A stretch of DNA of 43,123 nt from assembly GCA_024680815.1 (NCBI GenBank), contig JAILBQ010000045.1, forward strand, positions 1-43,123, written 5' to 3'. Made by a program: the position numbers and the translations under genes. The notes beneath the pieces are model-generated. The model saw only the letters and a list, made by a program, of their open reading frames with translations. It did no database searches and was not told where the DNA came from. Every line of letters starts with the position of its first letter. Within the stretch, counting starts at the first letter, position 1. Source of the DNA: Lachnospiraceae bacterium. Its GTDB lineage: Bacteria; Bacillota; Clostridia; Lachnospirales; Lachnospiraceae. Below, piece by piece: positions 8,457 through 15,089 of the stretch.

Positions 8457-9479
8457 GTCGAGGCGGATTTCTTCGGCAAAATCCGTGTGCTCCTTAAGCT
8501 CATAAAACCGCCTTATTCCCCCGGAAAGCGAGTCCGCGCTGGCGCATTCGCACAACACCCCGGTTTTCCCGTCCTTCACCACCTCCGGCAGAGAACCGGC
8601 TTTTGTCGCGATAATCGGTTTTCCGAAGCCGAAGGACAGCTGCGCTATCCCGCTGCCTGTAGCGCTCACATAGGGCAGAACCACCGCGTCGCACCGTGCA
8701 AAATACCCTTCAATCTCTTTATCCGGGGTATAGCCGTCGTGGAGCTCCACCCGGCCGGAAATTCCCTTTTCGGCCATAACCGCTTCATATTCTTCTCTCG
8801 TTCCGCCGAAGTCCCCTGCCACAATAAGTCTGACGTCCGGAAGAGGCACAAGAGCCTCCAGCAGATATTTAAGTCCTTTATAGGGCCGGACATAGCCGAA
8901 AAAAAGCAGCACCTTTTCACCTGAGGCCTTAACAGGCATTTCCCCGAAGCGGAAGGCCTCATAGGTCGGATGCATATTGACCGCGTAGCTCCCCTCCGGA
9001 ACGACCTCTTTAAGCTCCGGTATCTGCTTTTCGGAATGGAGGATGAAACAGCTCCCCTTTTTCAGAGCCAGCTTTGTCAAAGCGCGGTCAGACACAAAGT
9101 GCTCATGGGGAAAAACGTTATGACAGATATAGAGCACCGGCGCCTTCAGGACAGAAAGAAGAATCCGGTAACACAGGGCAAAATATGGGTGCCACCACTG
9201 AATTATGACCAGATCCGGCTTCCAGTTATTTATCTCATGTGCCGTTTTTACGATATTAAAAGGATTTGCCGTATTCAGCAGAAATTCCGCTTCCACGGCA
9301 AAGCTGTCGTTCTGATAGTCCTTCTGCTCCCGTTTCATCAGAAGCTTCGGATACTGCATGCTGTATGAAATCGTGCGAACAGTAAAGCGCTTTGAAAGAG
9401 CCCGGGAAAGAAGCCCGGTATAGTGTGCGATACCGCCCTTGAAGGGATAGACCGGACCGATCAGGGCAACGCGTTTCAC
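8397..9479 (-). CDS. Glycosyltransferase family 4
   Basis: 360 aa from a GTG start at 9479. That start is preferred because GAAGGAG lies 6 nt upstream, the protein then begins VKRVALIGPVYPFKGGIAHY (a usual GT4 glycine-rich acceptor loop), and GTGA overlaps the stop of the upstream GT2 by 4 bp. The C-terminal GT-B half contains LLFFGYVRPYKGLKYLLEAL (donor domain strand) and VLPYVSATGSGIAQLSFGFG (about residues 270-290) where GT4 enzymes have E-x7-E; here the first glutamate is absent and a glycine/serine loop is present. Last gene of the ireB operon. Probably adds a sugar to the surface glycan made by the neighbouring locus. Confidence 0.82.
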   Translation of the reverse strand: MKRVALIGPVYPFKGGIAHYTGLLSRALSKRFTVRTISYSMQYPKLLMKREQKDYQNDSFAVEAEFLLNTANPFNIVKTAHEINNWKPDLVIIQWWHPYFALCYRILLSVLKAPVLYICHNVFPHEHFVSDRALTKLALKKGSCFILHSEKQIPELKEVVPEGSYAVNMHPTYEAFRFGEMPVKASGEKVLLFFGYVRPYKGLKYLLEALVPLPDVRLIVAGDFGGTREEYEAVMAEKGISGRVELHDGYTPDKEIEGYFARCDAVVLPYVSATGSGIAQLSFGFGKPIIATKAGSLPEVVKDGKTGVLCECASADSLSGGIRRFYELKEHTDFAEEIRLDSERFSWEHMVDSIENLAFR

Positions 9480-10414
9480 GTTTTCTCCTTCGCTATATAT
9501 AGCGGTCTCTTTTTTGTCTCCAGATAGGTTTTGGAGAGATACTGCCCCACAATCCCTATGCAGAACAGCTGTATTCCGCTGATGAGCAGGATTATGCAGA
9601 CCAGGGAGGACCATCCGTAGGCGGATTCAGCCAGATGCAGCACCTGGCGGGCTATAATAACCAGAATGAATAAAAACGCCATAAATGACATCAGTATCCC
9701 GAACAAGGTGGCGATGGAAAGAGGGGTGGTGGAAAAAGCCATGATCCCCTCCAGGGCATATTGAAAAAGCTTCCAGAAGGACCATTTTGTCTCTCCGGCG
9801 ATCCTCTCCACGTTTTCAAACTCAATCCATTTTGTCCTGAAGCCGACCCAGCCGTAGATTCCTTTGGTAAAACGGTTGTATTCACTTACAGACAGAATCG
9901 CATCCGCCATCTGTCTGGTCATTATCCGGTAGTCCCTGGCCCCGTCCATGATCTCCGTTTCGGAAATCCTGTTGATAAGCTTATAGAACTGGCGGGCGAA
10001 AAAAGACCGGACGGCAGGCTCACCCTTTCTCGTTACCCGTCTTGTTGCAGCTGAATCAAAGCCTTCTTCATAAACACAGGAAAACATTTCCGGCAGCAGG
10101 GAGGGAGGATCCTGCATGTCCACATCCATTATAACCACATAGTCGCCGCGGGAATTTTCAAGCCCCGCATATATTCCGGCTTCCTTTCCGAAATTTCTGG
10201 AAAAGGAGACAAACCTGACTCTTTCGTCTTTTTCTCTGAGAGAACGCACCTCGGACAGGGTTTTATCGGTGGAGCCGTCATCAATAAACAGAAACTCCGT
10301 CTCCAGTTCCTTCCAGGTTTTCCTCATGTCATCTGTAGTTTTTGTTATCGCTTCATAAAAAAGGGGTACCGCCGCCTCTTCGTTAAAGCAGGGCACTATC
10401 ACGCTTAACAGCAT
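9476..10414 (-). CDS. GtrB/ArnC/DPM1-like membrane GT2
   Basis: 312 aa. The catalytic GT2 domain has VIVPCFNEEAAVPLFYEAI, DDGSTDKTLSEV and MDVDMQDPPSLLPEM (about residues 93-107), the DxD/QDPP pattern of enzymes that load sugars onto polyprenyl phosphate. Two C-terminal membrane helices (about 232-260 and 270-295) match GtrB topology. Such enzymes transfer glucose or a related sugar from a nucleotide donor to undecaprenyl phosphate on the cytoplasmic face; a GtrII-like protein (18783-20237) could be a partner that uses the lipid-linked sugar outside. An AAGGAG lies about 9 nt before the ATG. It follows the U32 gene by 12 bp and overlaps the next gene by 4 bp. Confidence 0.85.
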   Translation of the reverse strand: MLLSVIVPCFNEEAAVPLFYEAITKTTDDMRKTWKELETEFLFIDDGSTDKTLSEVRSLREKDERVRFVSFSRNFGKEAGIYAGLENSRGDYVVIMDVDMQDPPSLLPEMFSCVYEEGFDSAATRRVTRKGEPAVRSFFARQFYKLINRISETEIMDGARDYRIMTRQMADAILSVSEYNRFTKGIYGWVGFRTKWIEFENVERIAGETKWSFWKLFQYALEGIMAFSTTPLSIATLFGILMSFMAFLFILVIIARQVLHLAESAYGWSSLVCIILLISGIQLFCIGIVGQYLSKTYLETKKRPLYIAKEKT

Positions 10415-10426
10415 GGTTAAAGCTCC

Positions 10427-11662
10427 TTAACTGTCAGTTGACCGGATTACGTCATATTTTCTTGCCGGTTCGGAAAGGGTCACCCGGAGCTTTTCCGCCG
10501 GATGAGGCGCGCTTTCCCGCGCCGTACCGTCCTCCGACTCAATACGCAGAACCGTGGCAAGAGCCCCGGTGAAATCCGTATGCATAAGCTCCACCTTCTC
10601 GCCGAGGGAAAATTTGTTTTTCTGGCGGATAACCGCCCCGCCCTCCGCTGTGGTGTCCGAAACAACCCCAAGGAGTGTCCGGGATCTCAAAGGACGGCCC
10701 TCCTCCGTGTTTTGCGCCTCGTTCCCCGGCTTTCCGAAAAAAAATCCCGTAGAAAAAGGCCTTGCCGCCGAGCTTATCACTTCCTCCAGATACCAGTTAA
10801 GATTCTCCCGGTACAGCTCCGGAGAAGTGAAATAATCGTCAATCGCCCGTCTGTAGCTGCGGGTAACGGAGGCGACATACAGGGCATTCTTCATCCGCCC
10901 CTCCACCTTAAAGCTGTCGATTCCCGCCTCGATAAGCTCCGGAATATGCTCTATCATACAAAGATCTCTGGAATTGAAAATAAAGGTTCCCCGCCCGTTT
11001 TCCTCAATGGGCATATAGGCTCCGGGTCTTGTTTCCTCCATCACCGCGTATTTCCACCGGCAGGGATGGGCGCATTCTCCGCGGTTGGCATCCCGCCCGG
11101 TAAGATAATTGGAAAGAAGGCAGCGTCCCGAGTAGGAGACGCACATTGCACCATGCACAAAGGCCTCAATCTCCAGCTTCGGAGGAATATTCAGGCGTAT
11201 CTCCTTTATTTCATCCAGGGAAAGCTCCCGTCCCGCGACAATCCGTTTTGCTCCCAGAGAACCCCAGAACAGGAAGGTCATTAAGTTTATGTTATTAGCC
11301 TGGGTACTGATATGAATATCCGTATCCGGCGCCAGTTCCCTCGCCAGACTGAATACCCCGGGATCGGCGATAATGAAAGCATCCGGCCGCAGCTTCCCGG
11401 TTTCGGCAAAGAACGCGGCAGCCTCCTTAAGATCCGGATTGTGGGCAAGGATATTGGCGGTCACATAAACCTTAACGCCGTTTCCATGGGCAAAGGCAAT
11501 GCCCTCCTCCATTTCTTCAAGGGTAAAATTTCTGGCCCCGGAACGCAGTCCCATGGTTTCGCCGCCGATATAGACGGCATCCGCCCCAAAGTTAACCGCG
11601 ACCTTCAGTTCCTCCGGTCCCTTTGCCGGTATCAGAAGCTCCGGTTTTTTTCTCTCACCCAT
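10427..11662 (-). CDS. U32 peptidase-family protein, TrhP-like tRNA hydroxylation factor
   Basis: About 411 aa from ATG 11662 (start MGERKKPELLIPAKGPEEL). An ATG at 11689 gives nine more residues; 11662 is preferred because it overlaps the upstream stop as ATGGGTGA, the coupling style used elsewhere here. The U32 core shows GADAVYIGGETMGLRSGARN and the signature EAFVHGAMCVSYSGRCLLSN, followed by GECAHPCRW; the four clustered cysteines are those proposed to hold an Fe-S centre in this family. U32 proteins RlhA and TrhP hydroxylate RNA using prephenate-derived chemistry. Length and the ireB-ruvX-DUF1292-mltG context match Bacillus YrrO (TrhP2), so 5-hydroxyuridine formation at tRNA U34 is the best guess. 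Confidence 0.8.
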   Translation of the reverse strand: MGERKKPELLIPAKGPEELKVAVNFGADAVYIGGETMGLRSGARNFTLEEMEEGIAFAHGNGVKVYVTANILAHNPDLKEAAAFFAETGKLRPDAFIIADPGVFSLARELAPDTDIHISTQANNINLMTFLFWGSLGAKRIVAGRELSLDEIKEIRLNIPPKLEIEAFVHGAMCVSYSGRCLLSNYLTGRDANRGECAHPCRWKYAVMEETRPGAYMPIEENGRGTFIFNSRDLCMIEHIPELIEAGIDSFKVEGRMKNALYVASVTRSYRRAIDDYFTSPELYRENLNWYLEEVISSAARPFSTGFFFGKPGNEAQNTEEGRPLRSRTLLGVVSDTTAEGGAVIRQKNKFSLGEKVELMHTDFTGALATVLRIESEDGTARESAPHPAEKLRVTLSEPARKYDVIRSTDS

Positions 11663-12065
11663 CGTCTGATTTTTCACTGTCTTCATCATCAGAGGGGCTC
11701 ATAACCTTCATCATATCCTCACTTTTCATGGAGGTATTAAGGGTATAGGTGCCTCCCCGCAGCTTTCCCCGGTAGGCGCTTAAGAGCGAGCGCACAAAAA
11801 ACAGCCTCCTGTCATCCACAAGCCCGCGCTCCTCCAGAATTTCGCCTATTTCCATAGCGGAGGCTCCCTCGGGGATATGCACCACCACCTCCAGCCCGTC
11901 ACCCTCTGACACGGCTTCCTCGGTGAAGACCTTAAAGCCGAAATCATATGCCACAAAAGCCAGCTTGTATATATAATACAACGCAAGCAGAACAATAAGG
12001 ATCCGCACCAGCATACCTAAAAAGGTCATTATGACATTTTTTATTCTGATCCCGCCGGGCAGCAT
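11655..12065 (-). CDS. MltG-like membrane stub (LysM-like domain only)
   Basis: 136 aa. One membrane helix (about residues 10-33) is followed by a short domain with VVHIPEGASAMEIGEILEER, LFFVRSLLSAY and LRGGTYTLNTSMKSEDMMK. This is the pattern of the LysM-like N-terminal domain of the endolytic transglycosylase MltG (YceG). The catalytic YceG domain with its essential glutamate, which would bring the protein to about 350 aa, is absent; the chain ends in an acidic SDDEDSEKSDDG tail. In Bacillus the full-length mltG (yrrL) sits at this place in the cluster. It may be a non-catalytic relic or a regulator of glycan-strand cleavage. The start codon begins immediately after the YlbF stop; GGAGG is 14 nt away. 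Confidence 0.7.
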   Translation of the reverse strand: MLPGGIRIKNVIMTFLGMLVRILIVLLALYYIYKLAFVAYDFGFKVFTEEAVSEGDGLEVVVHIPEGASAMEIGEILEERGLVDDRRLFFVRSLLSAYRGKLRGGTYTLNTSMKSEDMMKVMSPSDDEDSEKSDDG

Positions 12066-12392
12066 TTAAAAATTAATATCCTCCATAACGTCATCCATAA
12101 TACTCTGCATAAGCATGCAGAAAGCCGCTTCGCTTTCCAGATAGTCATGAATCGCCGTAATGGAATAGTCTTCTTCATACTGCTCCATAAACCGGTCGTA
12201 TTCATCAAGCAGATCTTCACGGCTCACATTTTCAAGAATCCGGAAGTTTTCCAGCCGGATCCTGTTGGCCTTGTCATGCAGCTCGGGATAGCGCCGCAGG
12301 TTTTCGCGGTGCCGCTGATAGTCCAGATATTCCGGGGTTCCCATGATGAAGTTGATGATCTGCTCCCTGCTGTCCTCAATCCCCGAGCTCAT
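12066..12392 (-). CDS. YlbF/YmcA-family protein
   Basis: 108 aa, all-helical. The family pattern is visible in FIMGTPEYLDYQRHRENLRRY, PELHDKANRIRLENFRI, and a C-terminal helix with LESEAAFCMLMQSIMDD. In Bacillus, YlbF, YmcA and YaaT form the Y-complex that directs RNase Y and affects competence, sporulation and biofilm genes. Here the gene lies 10 bp downstream of RNase J with a near-perfect Shine-Dalgarno (AGGAGGTG about 6 nt before the ATG), the best ribosome site in this operon, so it is probably made in quantity. A role in mRNA decay is inferred from family and neighbour. Confidence 0.85.
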   Translation of the reverse strand: MSSGIEDSREQIINFIMGTPEYLDYQRHRENLRRYPELHDKANRIRLENFRILENVSREDLLDEYDRFMEQYEEDYSITAIHDYLESEAAFCMLMQSIMDDVMEDINF

Positions 12393-12402
12393 AGCACACC
12401 TC

Positions 12403-14058
12403 CTAAACCTCCATTATGATAGGCAAAATCATCGGGCGCCTCTTCGTCTTTTTCCAAAGATAGTCCGAAAGGACGTCCCGCATTGTATTTTTGATTTTTC
12501 CCCAGTCGGTAATCCTCTTCTCCGCAAGGTCGTCCAGCGCCTCCTCCAGAAGGATATCGGAATCGCGGACATATACAAAGCCTCTTGAAACAATGTCCGG
12601 TCCCGCCAGAATCTGTCCGGTTCCCTTTTCCAGAGTAAGCACAATAATTACGATACCGTCTTCCGCCAGTCTCTGCCTGTCCCGGAGGACAATATTTCCG
12701 ACGTCCCCGACCCCGAGCCCGTCCACAAAGATAGAGCCCGTGGGCACATGCTCGGTGACCGCCGCCCCCTCCTCCTCCGAAAGGGAGAGCACATCGCCGG
12801 AATGGAGCATCAGGATATTTTCTTTCGGAATCCCCAGCTCCAGCGCAATTTCAGCCTGGGCATGACGGTGTCTTAATTCCCCGTGTACAGGAATCGCGTA
12901 TCTCGGCTTCACCAGCGAATAGATCAGCTTTATCTCCTCCCTGCAGGCATGGCCGGAAACGTGGACATCCTCGAAAATCACCTCCGCTCCCCTGGCCTCC
13001 AGCTCATTAATAACCCTGGATACGGCCTTTTCATTTCCCGGAATCGGGTGGGAGCTGAAAATAATGGTATCGTTGGCTTTAATATGAATCTTCCTGTGAA
13101 TGTCCTGAGCCATCCTGGACAGCGCCGCCATGGATTCCCCCTGGGAGCCGGTGGTGATAATGACCGTCCGCTCATCAGGATAGTTGTTAAGCTGCTCGCT
13201 GTCGATTAAGGTATGCTCGGGAACATTGATATATCCAAGCTGTCCGGCCGTTTCGATAATATTGACCATGGAACGGCCCTCCACCACCACTTTTCTCCCG
13301 TACCGGCAGGCCGTGTTGATGATCTGCTGGACACGGTCCACGTTGGAGGCGAAGGTGGCAATAATGATCCTGCTCTTTAAATGATCCTGAAAGAGAGAAT
13401 CAAACACTTTTCCGATGGTCTTCTCGGAGTTGGTGAAACCCGGACGCTCGGCATTGGTGGAATCGCACATCAGTGCCAGCACGCCCTTTTTCCCGATTTC
13501 CCCGAAGCGCTGAAGGTCTATAGCGTCACCGAAAACCGGAGTATAATCCACCTTGAAATCCCCTGTGTGAACCACAATTCCCGCCGGGGAATATATGGCC
13601 AGCGCCGAAGCATCGGCGATGGAGTGGTTGGTTTTGATAAATTCAATTCTGAAGGAACCCAGATTAATGGACTGGCCGAAGTCCACAACCTTGCGGCGTA
13701 CCGTCCTTAAAAGTCCATGCTCATCGAGCTTGCGGTCAATCAGCCCGATAGTGAGCTTGGTTGCGTAAATCGGCACATTGATATCCCTTAAAATATAGGG
13801 CAGCGCACCGATATGGTCTTCGTGGCCGTGGGTGATCACAAAACCCTTTACCCGGCTTAAATTATCCTTCAGATAGGTGTCGTCGGGAATGCACAAATCG
13901 ATCCCCAGCATATCATCTTCAGGAAATGCCAGCCCGCAGTCTACCACGACAATGCTGTCTTCATATTCGAAAGCCGTGATATTCAGCCCGACCTGCTCCA
14001 GACCCCCGAGCGGAATTATCTTCAGGGGCGAGGATGAAGCATTATTATGTTTTTTCAT
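12403..14058 (-). CDS. rnj: Ribonuclease J
   Basis: 551 aa, normal length for RNase J. The metallo-beta-lactamase/beta-CASP nuclease has motif 2 THGHEDHIGAL (H77, H79, D81, H82), an N-terminal strand IIPLGGLEQVGLN, motif around VVHTGDFKVD, beta-CASP pieces LMCDSTNAERPGFT and SSHPIPGNEKAVSRVI, and the C-terminal metal histidine in PVHGELRHRHAQ. It degrades RNA 5'-3' and cuts endonucleolytically in mRNA turnover and rRNA maturation. The start overlaps the DUF1292 stop by one base (TAATG). The YlbF-family gene follows by 10 bp. Only one RNase J copy is visible here; a J1/J2 assignment is not possible. Confidence 0.95.
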   Translation of the reverse strand: MKKHNNASSSPLKIIPLGGLEQVGLNITAFEYEDSIVVVDCGLAFPEDDMLGIDLCIPDDTYLKDNLSRVKGFVITHGHEDHIGALPYILRDINVPIYATKLTIGLIDRKLDEHGLLRTVRRKVVDFGQSINLGSFRIEFIKTNHSIADASALAIYSPAGIVVHTGDFKVDYTPVFGDAIDLQRFGEIGKKGVLALMCDSTNAERPGFTNSEKTIGKVFDSLFQDHLKSRIIIATFASNVDRVQQIINTACRYGRKVVVEGRSMVNIIETAGQLGYINVPEHTLIDSEQLNNYPDERTVIITTGSQGESMAALSRMAQDIHRKIHIKANDTIIFSSHPIPGNEKAVSRVINELEARGAEVIFEDVHVSGHACREEIKLIYSLVKPRYAIPVHGELRHRHAQAEIALELGIPKENILMLHSGDVLSLSEEEGAAVTEHVPTGSIFVDGLGVGDVGNIVLRDRQRLAEDGIVIIVLTLEKGTGQILAGPDIVSRGFVYVRDSDILLEEALDDLAEKRITDWGKIKNTMRDVLSDYLWKKTKRRPMILPIIMEV

Positions 14059-14321
14059 TACTCAAATTCGACGTCCTCCAGCATTTCGCCAAATGCCTCA
14101 ATGGCGTCCTCCAGCTCCTTTCCTTCCGTCACTGTGTCGTATACGGCGGAGTCGGCGTCATCCGATGGTGTCACGTCTTTTAAGATCAGAGCATCGGAAT
14201 CCCCCTCCTCATATTCCGTTACGAGTAAATATGTATTGCCTTTTATGACCGTACTGGCAAGTACAAAAAATTCCTTTGCCAGCCCGGTCTCTGCGTCCTC
14301 AAATGATATTTTTGTCGTCAT
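14058..14321 (-). CDS. DUF1292 (YrzB-like) small acidic protein
   Basis: 87 aa, strongly acidic. The DUF1292 core is seen in SFEDAETGLAKEFFVLAS and GNTYLLVTEYEEGDSDALIL. No enzyme motif is present and the function is unknown in the family. Its place after ruvX is the usual one (Bacillus yrzB). The start overlaps the ruvX 3' end by 23 bp with AAAGGTAAAG upstream; the stop shares one base with the RNase J start. Confidence 0.85.
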   Translation of the reverse strand: MTTKISFEDAETGLAKEFFVLASTVIKGNTYLLVTEYEEGDSDALILKDVTPSDDADSAVYDTVTEGKELEDAIEAFGEMLEDVEFE

Positions 14322-14754
14322 CTTTACCTTTCCCGAGATAGTCCTCCAGAATCAGGGCCGCCGCTACGGCGTCCACCTCTTCCTTTACCTTCCGGGCCTT
14401 TTTGGCTCCATCCGCATAATTTTCCCTGATATACTTCTCCGCATCAACGCTGGTCAGCCTTTCATCCTGCATATACACGGGAAGCCCTGTCCGTCTGGTT
14501 AATTTATCCGCAAAGCTTCGGGCTTTTTCGGCGCGTTCCCCCTCGCTTCCGTCCATGTTCAGGGGAAGGCCTACCACGATCGCGTGAACCTTTGTTTCGA
14601 AAATAAGCTCTTCAATTCGTGTAAGGGTTTTCCGGAGATGGTTCTCCCGCTCCCGCCGTATTGTTTCAAGCGGCATCGGAACTGACGCGGAAGTGTCACA
14701 GAGTGCCACTCCCACGGTTTTCTCGCCGTAATCCAGGCCCAGAAGCTTTCCCAT
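14299..14754 (-). CDS. ruvX: RuvX/YqgF RNase H-fold nuclease
   Basis: 151 aa, usual size about 140-150. RNase H-fold motifs are LGLDYGEKTVGVAL (acidic D8), IVVGLPLNMDGSEG and VYMQDERLTSVDAEKY, giving the conserved acidic residues of YqgF. The family is implicated in pre-16S rRNA 5'-end maturation and was first proposed as a Holliday junction resolvase. Second in the operon, 9 bp after ireB; it overlaps DUF1292 by 23 bp. Its co-transcription with RNase J fits an rRNA/mRNA processing role. Confidence 0.92.
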   Translation of the reverse strand: MGKLLGLDYGEKTVGVALCDTSASVPMPLETIRRERENHLRKTLTRIEELIFETKVHAIVVGLPLNMDGSEGERAEKARSFADKLTRRTGLPVYMQDERLTSVDAEKYIRENYADGAKKARKVKEEVDAVAAALILEDYLGKGKDDDKNII

Positions 14755-14763
14755 GACGGCGCT

Positions 14764-15030
14764 TTACCAGCCGTTATTCTTTATATACTGCTCCAGAAGC
14801 TCCTCCACGAGCTCGTCGCGCTCCACCTTCATAATAAGGCTTCTGGCATTATTATGGCTCGTGATATAGGTCGGGTCTCCCGACATAATGTATCCCACTA
14901 TCTGGCTGATGGGGTTATAGCCCTTCTCCGTCAGCGCCTCATATACCGTGGAAAGCACCACGCGCACACCTGTTTCCGGCTCTGACTCTACGTGAAACAT
15001 CTGAGTATTACCCAGATTCTTCATTTCCAT
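14764..15030 (-). CDS. ireB: IreB-family (UPF0297) regulatory phosphoprotein
   Basis: 88 aa, full length. Family motifs are NTQMFHVE at the N-terminus, [18 protein letters not shown], and [20 protein letters not shown]. In Enterococcus, IreB is phosphorylated on N-terminal threonines by the PASTA kinase IreK and restrains cell-wall stress resistance; the threonine in NTQMF is kept here. The gene heads the operon with AAAGGAG 6 nt before the ATG and its own promoter. In most Firmicutes alaS lies just upstream; here a CotH gene does instead, so the cluster has been separated from alaS. Confidence 0.93.
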   Translation of the reverse strand: MEMKNLGNTQMFHVESEPETGVRVVLSTVYEALTEKGYNPISQIVGYIMSGDPTYITSHNNARSLIMKVERDELVEELLEQYIKNNGW

Positions 15031-15036
15031 AAGCGG

Positions 15037-15083
15037 CTCCTTTAGTCAACATAATTATACGCACTATTCTTATTGTATAAGAA
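15037..15083 (-). promoter_or_regulatory. ireB operon promoter region with AT-rich palindrome
   Basis: On the minus strand TATAAT lies at 15059-15054 and the Shine-Dalgarno AAAGGAG at 15043-15037, 6 nt from the ATG. No clear -35 is visible at 16-18 bp. Instead a perfect inverted repeat TTCTTA-5-TAAGAA (15067-15083) covers the place where the -35 should be, which could bind a regulator. The CotH stop lies only 7 bp further upstream. Confidence 0.6.
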
Positions 15084-15089
15084 AACCCG

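Noticed and set aside
8464..8490. Hairpin CGGATTT/AAATCCG after the GT2 stop as terminator
   Set aside because: No T-run follows in either direction.
10502..11284. 260-codon open frame opposite the U32 gene
   Set aside because: Shadow of a conserved U32 coding region with cysteine motifs; the plus-strand product shows no family pattern.
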